The notes under the pieces were generated by a model, which saw only the letters and a program-made list of their open reading frames with translations, was not told the origin of the DNA and made no database searches. A stretch of 64,000 nt of DNA, from the NCBI GenBank assembly GCA_050291935.1, contig JBNKKR010000015.1, positions 1 to 64,000 on the forward strand. The letters run 5' to 3'. The DNA is from Desulfocapsa sp050291935 (GTDB lineage Bacteria > Desulfobacterota > Desulfobulbia > Desulfobulbales > Desulfocapsaceae). Within the stretch, counting starts at the first letter, position 1. Each line of letters begins with the position of its first letter. Made by a program: the position numbers and the translations under genes. This document shows positions 23,052 to 31,857 of the stretch, in pieces.

Positions 23052-24089
23052 ATGAAAAAAATTTTTACCGGCAAAAAGATTTGTACACTTCTCACAGGGG
23101 CCCTTCTGATCGCCACCACCACCATAAGTGCTTACGCTGAGGAGTGGAAATATGCAATGGGTGAAGGCGAAAGCGATCCCCAGGGAATATATGCCACCGC
23201 ATTTAAAAACTTTATTGAAGAGAACTCCAGGCACACCATAAAGATCTATCCGGTTGGCAGCCTCGGTGAAGAGACCGACATGATGGAACAGACCAAAGCT
23301 GGAATTTTACAGTTTTTGGGACAGTCCACCGGCTATATGGGCGGCACAATCCCCGAGATGGACCTGTTTACCGTACCCTATGTAATGCCAACAGATACAA
23401 AACAACTTGATTATTTTTTCAAAAATTCAAAAGTTGTTAACACCATGCTTCCCGCCATTTTCAATAAACACGGGCTGGAACTTCTCTCCATCTTTCCAGA
23501 AGGTGAAATGGCTGTCACCACATTTGAACCTTTCCATTCACCGGCGGATCTGAAAGGAAAAAAAATGCGCGTTATGCCGGGATCTCCCATCCTGGTTGAA
23601 ACATATAAGTCATTTGGCGCTTCCCCGGTTCCAATGACCTGGGGCGATTTAATTGGTGCGCTAAAAACCAACATGGTGGACGGTCAGGAAAATCCCACCG
23701 TATGGATTGAAGCCTATGGTTTGGATAACTTAACAAAAGTCCTTACCTACACCGGACACGGCCATTTCAATGCATCCGCATCGGCCAATAAAGCATTCTT
23801 TGATAAACTCAGCGATAGAGATAAAAAACTGGTTCGTTCCGCTGCAGCCCATGCACTGGCTGTTATCCTCGAAGAAGCCCAGAAGCTTGATGCTTACGGA
23901 ATCGGACGCATTGTCAGGACAAACCCAGGATATCAAATCGTAACGCTCACCGAAGCCGAGCGTGCACCGTTTAAAAAAGCGGCAGAAGCTGTACAGGCCT
24001 CCTTTGCATCAAAAAGTGCTTCCAATAAAGAAGTTATGGATCAGGCCCTTGCCGATCTGAAAGAAGCCGAAGCAAACTCCAAACAATAA
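23052..24089 (+). CDS. TRAP transporter solute-binding protein, TeaA/UehA-like (ectoine)
   Basis: The 345-residue periplasmic DctP-family protein has a signal peptide (KICTLLTGALLIATTTISAYA). The mature start EEWKYAMGEGESDPQGI, then FKNFIEENSRHTIKIYPVG, LGEETDMMEQTKAGILQFLG, PYVMPTD, GLELLSIFPEGEMAVT, DGQENPTVWIE and YTGHGHFNAS, all align by eye with what I recall of Halomonas TeaA, the ectoine-binding protein. ENPTVWIE contains a Trp equivalent to a TeaA ligand-stacking residue. It delivers substrate to the membrane proteins encoded next. A 15-bp hairpin after its stop probably raises its level relative to the permeases. Confidence 0.85.
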   Translation: MKKIFTGKKICTLLTGALLIATTTISAYAEEWKYAMGEGESDPQGIYATAFKNFIEENSRHTIKIYPVGSLGEETDMMEQTKAGILQFLGQSTGYMGGTIPEMDLFTVPYVMPTDTKQLDYFFKNSKVVNTMLPAIFNKHGLELLSIFPEGEMAVTTFEPFHSPADLKGKKMRVMPGSPILVETYKSFGASPVPMTWGDLIGALKTNMVDGQENPTVWIEAYGLDNLTKVLTYTGHGHFNASASANKAFFDKLSDRDKKLVRSAAAHALAVILEEAQKLDAYGIGRIVRTNPGYQIVTLTEAERAPFKKAAEAVQASFASKSASNKEVMDQALADLKEAEANSKQ

Positions 24090-24106
24090 CCCATCATAAT
24101 ACCAAG

Positions 24107-24141
24107 GGAGTAAAAGGGATATTTTGTATCCCTTTTACTCC
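24107..24141 (+). terminator. Perfect hairpin between binding protein and permease genes
   Basis: GGAGTAAAAGGGATA (24107-24121) and TATCCCTTTTACTCC (24127-24141) form a perfect 15-bp stem with a 5-base loop. Such intra-operon hairpins commonly stabilise the upstream mRNA and lower read-through, giving excess binding protein over permease. Confidence 0.85.
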
Positions 24142-24152
24142 TCCAAGGAAAA

Positions 24153-24731
24153 ATGGAAGATATAGACGTAAAGAAGCGTCCCCTCGTGTTAACAATTCTT
24201 GATTTCATTGATGCCCAGATCAGCAAGCTTGAAGGGATAATGCTCGCCTTTGGCGTAATTGCAATGACCGTCAATACCATTGCTGCTGTGGTAAGTCGTT
24301 TTATTTTTAACAGGGCCATCACCTGTACCGACGAACTGAATATGATTTTTATTGTCGTGGTCACCTACGCGGGACTCAGCTATGCCGCCAGAAACGGAAG
24401 ACATATCAGAATGTCAGCCATTTACGATGCAATGCCCACACCTATTCGTAAAATACTTATGATCCTTATGGCATCGGTAACGTCTGCCTTTATGTTCTTT
24501 CTCTCGTACTACTCATACCACTATATTGTTGAAGTATACCAAAGCGGCAGGATTCTGCCCGCCCTGGACTTACCGGTATTTTATATCTATCTTTGGGTAC
24601 CAGTTGGTTTTTCACTCACCGGCTTACAATATGCGTTTACGGTGGTAAAAAATCTGACGGAAAGTGATGTCTATCTTTCTACCTGCGTAAAGGACGGCTA
24701 CGCGGACACAGATATTGATAGCGGAATATAA
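24153..24731 (+). CDS. TRAP transporter small permease (DctQ/TeaB-like)
   Basis: The 192-residue integral membrane protein has four helices: GIMLAFGVIAMTVNTIAAVV, MIFIVVVTYAGLSYAA, ILMILMASVTSAFMFFLSYY and FYIYLWVPVGFSLTGLQYAF. The loop ARNGRHIRM is the conserved DctQ motif. AAGGA lies seven bases before ATG 24153, immediately after the hairpin. It pairs with the large permease that starts three bases beyond its stop. Its role is structural, helping the sodium-driven large subunit dock the loaded binding protein. Confidence 0.92.
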   Translation: MEDIDVKKRPLVLTILDFIDAQISKLEGIMLAFGVIAMTVNTIAAVVSRFIFNRAITCTDELNMIFIVVVTYAGLSYAARNGRHIRMSAIYDAMPTPIRKILMILMASVTSAFMFFLSYYSYHYIVEVYQSGRILPALDLPVFYIYLWVPVGFSLTGLQYAFTVVKNLTESDVYLSTCVKDGYADTDIDSGI

Positions 24732-24734
24732 ACC

Positions 24735-26417
24735 ATGATAAAAACAATACAAAGAGTTACGACAATCCTCTTCTTTTTCATATTGCTGCCTTCCCAGCTT
24801 CTGGCATCACCGCCGATCACGGTTGCCATTGAAGAAACTACCATTGCCCAAAAAACCTTGCTTTCAGTGTATGGCTACGCCGAGGGAGTGGAAAGATGGC
24901 AGGAAATTACAATCACTGCAACGGATACAAACGGCAATACGCTTAGCTTTAGCGCCCAGACAAATAAGATTGGCAATTGGGAAGTCGAACAGGTCGACAT
25001 CAGTACACTTAGTGACGGTGCAATAGCTATTCGCGCAAACCTTACAAATGACGCGGGTGAAAAAGTCAGCGCAGCCAGTTCCGCCTTTCTCAATACCAGT
25101 TTTAGTATGGTTGACTATATGAACAAGCACTTTGCCTCAACCATTTTTCTGCTGATGGTGGTTTTGCTCCTGCTTGGCTTTCCCATGAAGATTCCTCTGA
25201 TTGCCGGAGCAACACTTGGGGTGTATCTGCTCTACGATGGCGATCTCTCAAAGACCCAATTTATGATCCAGCAGATGATGGCTGGAATTCGCCCGGCTGC
25301 ACTCATTGCCGTTCCGATGTTTATCCTTTCTGCAGATATCATGACCAGGGGAAAGTCGGCCTCTAAACTTATTGATCTGGTGATGGCCTTTGTCAGACAT
25401 ATAAAGGGCGGCCTTGCGGTGAGCACCGCTGGTGCTTGTACTGTTTTTGGTGCCGTTTCCGGTTCCACCCAGGCAACCGTTGTTGCCATCGGTTCGCCCC
25501 TCAGGCCCAGATTACAACAAGGTGGCTATAAAGAGTCTTTTATCCTGGCACTAATTATTAACTCCAGCGATATCGCCTTTCTCATCCCTCCAAGTATTGG
25601 GATGATTATCTACGGCATCGTTGCCAAAACATCCATTCCAGAACTGTTTATCGCTGGTATCGGCCCTGGACTGCTCATTTTACTGCTGTTTTCTATCTAT
25701 AGCGTTATTTACGCCTATGTAAATGATATTCCGACAGAACCTAAGGCAACATGGGGTGAACGAGGCAAGGCTCTGTATAGCGCCCTTTGGCCTTTGGGTT
25801 TTCCCCTTATTATCATCGGAGGGATTTTTGGCGGAATCTTCAGCCCAACAGAAGCTGCTGCCGTCAGTGTTGCCTATGCCATTATACTTGAGGGTTTTAT
25901 TTTTAAGACGATGAAGTTTAAGGATTTTTACGATACAGCCCATTCCACTGGCCTGGTTACCGCTGTTGTTTTTATCTTGGTGGGAGCAGGAGCGGCTTTT
26001 GCCTGGGTACTCTCCTACGCGCAGGTACCTCAGCAAATTCTTGGGACTATTGGGATTGCCGAGATGGGGAAATATGGCGTCCTGTTTGTTATCTCGGTTG
26101 CCTTCTTTATTGGCTGCATGTTTGTTGATCCAATCGTGGTTATTCTGATCTTGGTCCCTATATTTGCCCCAGTGGTGCATAATGTTGGACTGGATCCGGT
26201 TCTGGTGGGAACAATCATCACCCTGCAAGTGGCCATTGGCTCGGCAACCCCACCATTTGGCTGTGACATTTTCACCGCCATTGCTATTTTTAAACGCCCC
26301 TATCTTGAAGTCGTAAAAGGGACACCACCGTTTATTTTAATCCTCTTAAGCGTTGCTGTGGCATTAGTCTTTTTCCCAGAAATTGCCCTTTATTTACGCG
26401 ATGTTGCCTTTAGGTAA
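24735..26417 (+). CDS. TRAP transporter large permease (DctM/TeaC-like) with N-terminal Ig-like domain
   Basis: This 560-residue protein is longer than the usual 425-450. It has a signal-like helix (TILFFFILLPSQLLASPP, residues ~10-27), then about 90 hydrophilic residues with a beta-sandwich pattern (ITITATDTNGNTLSFSAQTN, IGNWEVEQVDISTLSDG, AIAIRANLTNDAGEKVSAAS). This pattern resembles bacterial Ig-like repeats. From residue ~130 it is a normal DctM: LLLLGFPMKIPLIAGATLG, SADIMTRGKSASKLIDL, GAVSGSTQATVVAIG, FLIPPSIGMIIYGIVAKTS, FSPTEAAAVSVAYA and GSATPPFGCDIFT. It carries out sodium-coupled import. The extra domain should face the periplasm, where the binding protein docks. Confidence 0.9.
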   Translation: MIKTIQRVTTILFFFILLPSQLLASPPITVAIEETTIAQKTLLSVYGYAEGVERWQEITITATDTNGNTLSFSAQTNKIGNWEVEQVDISTLSDGAIAIRANLTNDAGEKVSAASSAFLNTSFSMVDYMNKHFASTIFLLMVVLLLLGFPMKIPLIAGATLGVYLLYDGDLSKTQFMIQQMMAGIRPAALIAVPMFILSADIMTRGKSASKLIDLVMAFVRHIKGGLAVSTAGACTVFGAVSGSTQATVVAIGSPLRPRLQQGGYKESFILALIINSSDIAFLIPPSIGMIIYGIVAKTSIPELFIAGIGPGLLILLLFSIYSVIYAYVNDIPTEPKATWGERGKALYSALWPLGFPLIIIGGIFGGIFSPTEAAAVSVAYAIILEGFIFKTMKFKDFYDTAHSTGLVTAVVFILVGAGAAFAWVLSYAQVPQQILGTIGIAEMGKYGVLFVISVAFFIGCMFVDPIVVILILVPIFAPVVHNVGLDPVLVGTIITLQVAIGSATPPFGCDIFTAIAIFKRPYLEVVKGTPPFILILLSVAVALVFFPEIALYLRDVAFR

Positions 26418-26426
26418 AGCAAATTT

Positions 26427-27434
26427 ATGACTCCTGCACCAACGCTGCACGATATATTGTTAGCTGGAAAGCAAATAGTACCTTTTATCCAGCAAACCCC
26501 TTGTACTCCTGATGGGTTCCTCGCAAAACATCTTGGGGCAACATCAGTACATCTGAAGCTGGAATGTTTACAAAATACCGGCTCATTTAAAGTCCGGGGT
26601 GCCGCCAATAAGATCTGCAGCCTAAATGACCCGGAAAAAGCAAGGGGGGTTATCACTTTTTCCACAGGAAATCACGGGAAAGCGGTGGCTTACGTTGCAT
26701 CCAAATTGAAGATACCTTCGCTTGTTTGCCTCTCGGAGCATGTTCCATCCTACAGACAACAGGCCATTCGAAATCTTGGGGCAAAGCTCTCCATCAAAGG
26801 GCATTCCCAGGACGAAGCAGAACAAAACTATGAAGAACAGCGCGACGCGAGACAACTGAGCTCCGTGGTTCCTTTTGATGATCCTTATATTATTGCCGGC
26901 CAGGGAACAATTGGACTTGAGATCCTTGAAGCACTTCCCAAAACGGATGTCCTGTTGATCCAATTATCGGGAGGCGGATTACTGGGAGGGATTGCGATGA
27001 CGGCCAAATCAATCAATCCTGCCATCCATATTATTGGCATTTCCATCACGCAATCCCCCGCCATGCTGGAGTGTATTAAAGCCTGCAAAACTGTGCAAAT
27101 TGAGGAGAAAGAAAGCATTGCCGATTCCCTACTGGGCGGCATTGGCAAAAACAATCGCTACACCTTTGATCTGATTAACAAATACGTTGATGAGCATCTG
27201 CTGGTAACAGAAGAAGAGATACGAGATGGTATGTTTTATCTCTTTGAACAGCATCGTCTTATTGTGGAAGGTGGCGGAGCAGTAGGCGTTGCAGCGCTCC
27301 TCCATAAAAAAATCGCTTTGCAGGATAAACGTGTTGTGACGCTTTTAAGCGGCTCAAGCATCCAATCCGATACCTTTATTAAAATCATTTATGATGGCTT
27401 AGGCCAAGGTGACAAGTCATGGAAAAAACAATGA
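26427..27434 (+). CDS. eutB: EutB-like threonine dehydratase-family PLP enzyme
   Basis: The 335-residue fold-type II PLP enzyme has its Schiff-base Lys in CLQNTGSFKVRGAANKI. Substrate and phosphate loops are TFSTGNHGKAVAYVASKL and LIQLSGGGLLGGIAM, and VVTLLSGSSIQ lies near the C-terminus. It aligns with serine/threonine dehydratases and lacks the ACT regulatory domain, as do catabolic enzymes and the EutB protein of hydroxyectoine utilisation. In that pathway EutB helps convert hydroxyectoine-derived hydroxylated intermediates. It begins nine bases after the TRAP gene and overlaps ridA. Threonine or serine dehydratase activity cannot be excluded. Confidence 0.75.
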   Translation: MTPAPTLHDILLAGKQIVPFIQQTPCTPDGFLAKHLGATSVHLKLECLQNTGSFKVRGAANKICSLNDPEKARGVITFSTGNHGKAVAYVASKLKIPSLVCLSEHVPSYRQQAIRNLGAKLSIKGHSQDEAEQNYEEQRDARQLSSVVPFDDPYIIAGQGTIGLEILEALPKTDVLLIQLSGGGLLGGIAMTAKSINPAIHIIGISITQSPAMLECIKACKTVQIEEKESIADSLLGGIGKNNRYTFDLINKYVDEHLLVTEEEIRDGMFYLFEQHRLIVEGGGAVGVAALLHKKIALQDKRVVTLLSGSSIQSDTFIKIIYDGLGQGDKSWKKQ

Positions 27435-27823
27435 AGAAACAGATTATCTACACAGAAAACGCTCCTGATCCCGGTCCCTATTCCCAAGCCGTACAATATG
27501 GCAATCTTATTTTTGTCTCTGGACAAACCTCGGAAGATCCACTGACCAACAAGCCTGTGCATGACAGTGTTGCCTCCCAAACCAGAAGAATACTAAACAA
27601 TATTCAAACAATTCTCTTGGCAGCAGGCTCAAGTCTTGAGGAAGTTCTCCGCGTGGATGTGTACCTATCAGATATTAACAGCAAACCTGAATTTAATGGG
27701 GCATACCTTGAATTTTTCAACAAAAATCCACCGGCTAGAAATTGTGTAGCCGTTGCCGGTATCGATGATAATCTGGACGTGGAAATTGAAATTATTGCCG
27801 GCTTTCATTCCTCTGCAAAATAA
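27419..27823 (+). CDS. ridA: RidA-family enamine/imine deaminase
   Basis: The 134-residue protein starts at ATG 27419 (AAGGTG upstream) or at ATG 27431, which overlaps the previous stop. It has the YjgF/RidA signatures PGPYSQAVQYGNLIFVSGQ, VASQTRRILNNIQTILLAAG and DVYLSDINSKPEFN, and PPARNCVAVAGI with the catalytic Arg. RidA hydrolyses the reactive enamine/imine intermediates released by PLP dehydratases. Its overlap with the EutB-like gene therefore fits a clean-up function for that enzyme. It is the last gene of the locus. Confidence 0.92.
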   Translation: MEKTMKKQIIYTENAPDPGPYSQAVQYGNLIFVSGQTSEDPLTNKPVHDSVASQTRRILNNIQTILLAAGSSLEEVLRVDVYLSDINSKPEFNGAYLEFFNKNPPARNCVAVAGIDDNLDVEIEIIAGFHSSAK

Positions 27824-28380
27824 TTTGACAGTTTTTTTCTCTTTTTTAATAGAAAGAGTCCATATTTTTCAACAAAGGAGCACTTCAAATATACCACTAA
27901 AATTACGAAAACCTATTATTGATAGGTTTTAGAAGTTTAACAAATAATACCTATCTCCATACAGATTCTATTAAAATAACTCAAAAAATGCAGCATCCTA
28001 CCCCAAAAGTTCAAAATATATTCTCATTTTTCCCTAATACATTAAGGAAATTGCAGACCAACAAACCATAACACAGCTACCATTCCTATCTGTTATCAGA
28101 CTACACAAAACATACAAATAATAAATATTTACAAACTAACAGAGACACATATTCAAGACAGGAAATATCGAACAATTTCCCCAACAAAACCCCTCTCCCC
28201 TTCCTTGCATTAATAAAATCAATGCTACATATTTTGATAATTAATTTTACTTATCAAAAATCTTACTGTAGCGTCTCCTATCAAATCTGAACGGTTTACT
28301 AACGGTTTTTAAACAATTTGCTTTAGCGTTCACCGTGATGTGAGGGAGACGGTGCAGGGTTTGGTACCTGGGAGAACGAA
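27824..28380. other. A+T-rich intergenic region, no gene
   Basis: About 557 bases with a strikingly low G+C content and many stops in all frames. It holds a hairpin/terminator at 27908-27930 and a repeated ACGGTTT near 28289-28306. The last part presumably contains the promoter of the following gene. I see no ORF or RNA gene here. Confidence 0.6.
27908..27930 (+). terminator. Rho-independent terminator of the catabolic operon
   Basis: AAAACCTAT (27908-27916) pairs with ATAGGTTTT (27922-27930) around a 5-base loop; the stem ends in TTTT. It lies 85 bases after ridA. Confidence 0.6.
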
Positions 28381-29145
28381 ATGAGTGCAAGGCATGCTGA
28401 CCAATGTTGGAACATTATCAACTGCGGGAAAAAATCAAGTTGTGAGATGGTTAAAACCAGGGGAAGGTACTGCTGGGAGCAAGCCCAGGAGGACGACACG
28501 ATTTCTTTTCCCATTTGCCACGACTGCCTTGTCTACAAAGTTCAAAATAAAGCAATCCCCTTCACAGAAAAGCGTGACGAGATTTTGGAAGAGCGCGGGT
28601 TCCAGATAGCACAGCAACCGCAACGACAACTCCAAAGTTTTGTTGCTCCGTACCGCCCCCTTGAGCCCTGTATGGCTTCTGGAGTAGGTGCTACTTCAGC
28701 TTTTGAACGTTTTGACTTTGACATTTCCAAATTGATTGGTCGATATTTTCAGCCCCTAATCCGGATCTGTCTGGCAATGATCTTTATCTGGTTCGGTCTT
28801 CTCAAACCGATGGGACTCAGCCCCGATGAAGAGCTAATCAAGCAATCGGTTTATTGTTTCGAACCATCTCTTGTCTTAAACACACTTGGCGTCTGGGAGG
28901 TAGTTATCGGCCTTGGCCTGCTATTTAGGCCTCTTTTACCGTTGTCACTGCTTCTTCTCCTGCTTGAACTTCCAGGGACCTTCATGCCGTTGCTTATTCT
29001 CCCGGACGTCTGTTTTCATACAATTCCTTTTGGGTTAACGCTCGACGGTCAGATCATCATCAAAAATTTGATCTTGATCAGCACTGCTCTGGTTATTGGA
29101 TCAAAAACGTTAAACCAAAATGATAAGAAAGAACTACTCCTGTAA
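28381..29145 (+). CDS. Two-CW-motif / DoxX-like membrane fusion protein
   Basis: The 254-residue product joins two parts. Residues ~8-55 have paired Cys-Trp motifs (QCWNIINCG, then GRYCWEQAQ) and a CHDC, as in the two-CW domain seen on chemoreceptors and membrane proteins of anaerobes, probably a metal or haem/Fe-S binding site. Residues ~120-245 form four helices (IRICLAMIFIWFGLLKPMGL, VWEVVIGLGLLFRPLLPLSL, LLLLLELPGTFMPLLI, KNLILISTALVIGS), like DoxX/YkgB-type proteins (DUF417). The link between them is Pro/Gln-rich. It is encoded 95 bases before the molybdopterin/Nuo operon on the same strand and could belong to it. Function unknown. Confidence 0.7.
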   Translation: MSARHADQCWNIINCGKKSSCEMVKTRGRYCWEQAQEDDTISFPICHDCLVYKVQNKAIPFTEKRDEILEERGFQIAQQPQRQLQSFVAPYRPLEPCMASGVGATSAFERFDFDISKLIGRYFQPLIRICLAMIFIWFGLLKPMGLSPDEELIKQSVYCFEPSLVLNTLGVWEVVIGLGLLFRPLLPLSLLLLLLELPGTFMPLLILPDVCFHTIPFGLTLDGQIIIKNLILISTALVIGSKTLNQNDKKELLL

Positions 29146-29240
29146 AGCGTAGTAATGGAACTCAAAAAGGCCATTGATCACTACAGGGCCTGAAACATAG
29201 AAAAACGAAATCTAGTGACAAATCTGAGGAGAATGGGGTT

Positions 29241-31328
29241 ATGAAAAAGTCCGTTTATACCATCTGCGGAATGTGCGCTGTACGTTGTCCAGTAAAGGTT
29301 GACGTTGAAGACGGCAAGGTGGTCTGGATTGAAGGAAACAGCCATGATGGCGGCATGGGCTCTGCGGTCTGTGCCAAAGCTGGTTCCGGCATTCCTTTCC
29401 AATACGACAAGGAACGGCCACAGACCCCATTAATTCGCAAGGGGCCCAGGGGAAGCGGCCAATGGCGTGAGGCTTCCTGGGATGAGGCTAATCAGTACAT
29501 TGTGGATAAACTGCAGGCAGTTATCGCCGAACATGGTCCAAGGGGAATCATGCTCTCAGATCGGGGAGGCCCTTTTGCGGATCTGCGTAAGGCCTTTATG
29601 AAAGCCATCGGTTCACCCAATTACATCAATCACGATTGCACCTGCGGTCGAAACCCAAACCATGCCGCAAAATCGGTATACGGCCTGGGACGAACCGGCC
29701 TGGACTATGACTTCAAGAACGCAAAACATATCGTATTGATGGGCAGGAACATCACCGAGGCTCTCAAAGTCAAAGAAGTACGAGGCTTTATGGAGGCAGT
29801 CAAAAATGGTGCCCATGTTACCTACGTCGATCCCAGGGTAACCAATACCACTGGTAAAGCAACCCGCTACTGGCGTATCAGACCAGGGACGGATTATGCT
29901 TTGCTTCTGGGTATTACAAATTTTATCGTAAACAAAAAACTTTACGACGAAGATTTCGTTAAAAAACATGTTCACGGCCTCAAAGAACTCAAGGCCTTTC
30001 TTAAGCCATACACCCCCGAGTGGGCAGAGCAGGAAACCGAAATTCCAGCGGATGAAATTAAAGCCCTTTGTCATCAACTTGGCGAAGATCGCCCAAAAGT
30101 CATTTTCCATATTGGCTGGCATCTTGCTCGCTACAAAGACTCCTTTTACGCCAGCCGCATGCTCAATATCCTCAACGGACTTATGGGTTCCATTGAACAA
30201 CCTGGAGGTCTTCTTTTTCCAGGATCTCCTGCTGAAGCTGGAGGAGCAGGCCTTCGCAGTCTTGGAAAAGATATTCCCGGAGTTGATGAGCCACGTTGTG
30301 ACTGTTGCGATACAACTCACGCCCATTTCGATTCGGGGGCAGGAATGTTACAACTTGCCTACCAAGCGATTAATACAGGCAAACCGTATCCGGTTAAGGC
30401 CTATATTGCCCATCGCCATAACCCGCTTCTGGCCCTCCCTGATCCTGAAGCCCAAAAACGCATTCTGGACAAACTCGACCTGCTGGTCTCCATAGACGTT
30501 AATTACAGTGAAACTGGATGGTATAGCGATGTAATTCTTCCGGAATCCACCTTTTTTGAACGCGATTCCATCCTCCGTACTGACAAAGGTTTACGTCCAG
30601 GATTCTCCATTAGGAAGAAATGCGTTGAGCCGCTTTACGACTCAAGACCAGGTTGGCAGATATTCGTTGATCTGGCCAAGTTACTTGGCAAAGGAGACTA
30701 TTTTCCCTATTCGAGCATTGAAGATATCTGGAAATATCAATTACAGGATACCGGATTTAGTATCGAGGATTTTGACGAGAAGGGCTTTGTCAAAATCAGT
30801 GATAAGGCGATTGCATGTGGCGAAGAGCGCATCAAGTTTAAAACAGATTCCGGTAAGATCGAATTTTTGAGCCCCAAATGGGAAGGAATGAATATTCCCA
30901 GTTTTAAACCATATGAGGCTCCTGAAAAACCACCTGAAGGCAGTTACCGGTTGTTGTTTGGTCGCAAGGGGTACCAAGCCCATGGCCAATCGACAAATAA
31001 TCCTGTGCTCTCACAGATCTTAGGTAGCAATGTGCTTTGGATGAACAGTGATGAGGCAAAGAAACTGGGAATTACAGACGGCAGCAAGGTGCAAGTTGCC
31101 AATGGCGGAGTCAAGGGTACCATTGAAGTTAAGGTGACCGACTATATTCATCCTGAAGCCGTATTTATGCTCCACGGATTTGGTAAAAAGATCCCACTCC
31201 TCACCCGGGCATATAACAAAGGACTTGCCGATCAGGATTTTCTCCTCGGCAAGCTTGAAGGATGGGACAGCGCCGGTGGTGGACTTGCTCTGAATGAAAG
31301 CTTTGTAACCGTTGCTCCGGCAGCATAA
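29241..31328 (+). CDS. Cytoplasmic molybdopterin oxidoreductase (Psr/Phs/Fdh-like) of the Nuo operon
   Basis: The 695-residue Mo/W-bisMGD enzyme has an N-terminal [4Fe-4S] motif C9-x2-C12-x3-C16-x27-C44 (ICGMCAVRC and AVCAKA). The metal-ligand region NYINHDCTCGRNPN contains Cys133 and Cys135; Cys135 is at the usual ligand position. VTYVDPRVTNTTGKA, ILNGLMGSIEQPGG, YSDVILPEST and a C-terminal dinucleotide-binding domain (MNSDEAKKLGITDGSKVQVA) complete it. No Tat signal is present, so it should stay in the cytoplasm. GAGGAG precedes ATG 29241. It is 12 bases from the ferredoxin gene, which in turn is 10 bases from nuoA. Substrate (formate, thiosulfate, polysulfide or other) is not determinable. 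Confidence 0.88.
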   Translation: MKKSVYTICGMCAVRCPVKVDVEDGKVVWIEGNSHDGGMGSAVCAKAGSGIPFQYDKERPQTPLIRKGPRGSGQWREASWDEANQYIVDKLQAVIAEHGPRGIMLSDRGGPFADLRKAFMKAIGSPNYINHDCTCGRNPNHAAKSVYGLGRTGLDYDFKNAKHIVLMGRNITEALKVKEVRGFMEAVKNGAHVTYVDPRVTNTTGKATRYWRIRPGTDYALLLGITNFIVNKKLYDEDFVKKHVHGLKELKAFLKPYTPEWAEQETEIPADEIKALCHQLGEDRPKVIFHIGWHLARYKDSFYASRMLNILNGLMGSIEQPGGLLFPGSPAEAGGAGLRSLGKDIPGVDEPRCDCCDTTHAHFDSGAGMLQLAYQAINTGKPYPVKAYIAHRHNPLLALPDPEAQKRILDKLDLLVSIDVNYSETGWYSDVILPESTFFERDSILRTDKGLRPGFSIRKKCVEPLYDSRPGWQIFVDLAKLLGKGDYFPYSSIEDIWKYQLQDTGFSIEDFDEKGFVKISDKAIACGEERIKFKTDSGKIEFLSPKWEGMNIPSFKPYEAPEKPPEGSYRLLFGRKGYQAHGQSTNNPVLSQILGSNVLWMNSDEAKKLGITDGSKVQVANGGVKGTIEVKVTDYIHPEAVFMLHGFGKKIPLLTRAYNKGLADQDFLLGKLEGWDSAGGGLALNESFVTVAPAA

Positions 31329-31340
31329 GAGGTAATAATC

Positions 31341-31847
31341 ATGTCCAAATATTACGTTAGCCAAGATGTAGAACAGTGCATAGGCTGTAAAGCCTGTGAG
31401 GTGCATTGCAAGACAGAAAATAACAGTGGTCACGGTGCGTTTTTCTGCAAGATGGTGGAAGTCGGACCAAATATGCGCAACAACATTCCAGTAATAGATT
31501 TTGTCTACATGGCATGTTTCCACTGTGAAAAGCCGTGGTGCGTTGACGCCTGTCCAACTGGTGCCATGCAAAGACGAACCAAGGATGGCATCGTCTTTGT
31601 CGAAGAATCTCTCTGTGTCGGTTGTAAAGCATGCATAACCGCCTGTCCATGGGGTGTTCCTCAATGGGATCAAGATTCGGGAAAAGTGGGAAAATGTAAT
31701 CTCTGCATGGACCGTATTGATCAGGGCCTGGAACCTGCCTGCGTATCCAAATGTACCACGGGTTGTCTGAGTTTCGGTACAGCCCAGGAGGCAACCGAGA
31801 AGAAGCGGCAGGATTTTGCCGAAAAAATGATCGGTCATCAGGAGTGA
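31341..31847 (+). CDS. Four-cluster [4Fe-4S] ferredoxin subunit (PsrB/DmsB-like)
   Basis: The 168-residue protein has sixteen cysteines in four motifs: CIGCKACEVHCK, CFHCEKPWCVDACPTGA, CVGCKACITACPWG and CNLCMDR plus ACVSKCTTGC. This is the electron-transfer subunit type of DMSO/polysulfide reductases. It normally links a molybdopterin subunit to a membrane anchor (NrfD/PsrC). Here no anchor gene follows; nuoA starts 10 bases later. It would therefore carry electrons from the Mo enzyme to the NuoB/NuoI clusters. No signal peptide, as expected for a cytoplasmic complex. Confidence 0.92.
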   Translation: MSKYYVSQDVEQCIGCKACEVHCKTENNSGHGAFFCKMVEVGPNMRNNIPVIDFVYMACFHCEKPWCVDACPTGAMQRRTKDGIVFVEESLCVGCKACITACPWGVPQWDQDSGKVGKCNLCMDRIDQGLEPACVSKCTTGCLSFGTAQEATEKKRQDFAEKMIGHQE

Positions 31848-31857
31848 GGAAACAGCC

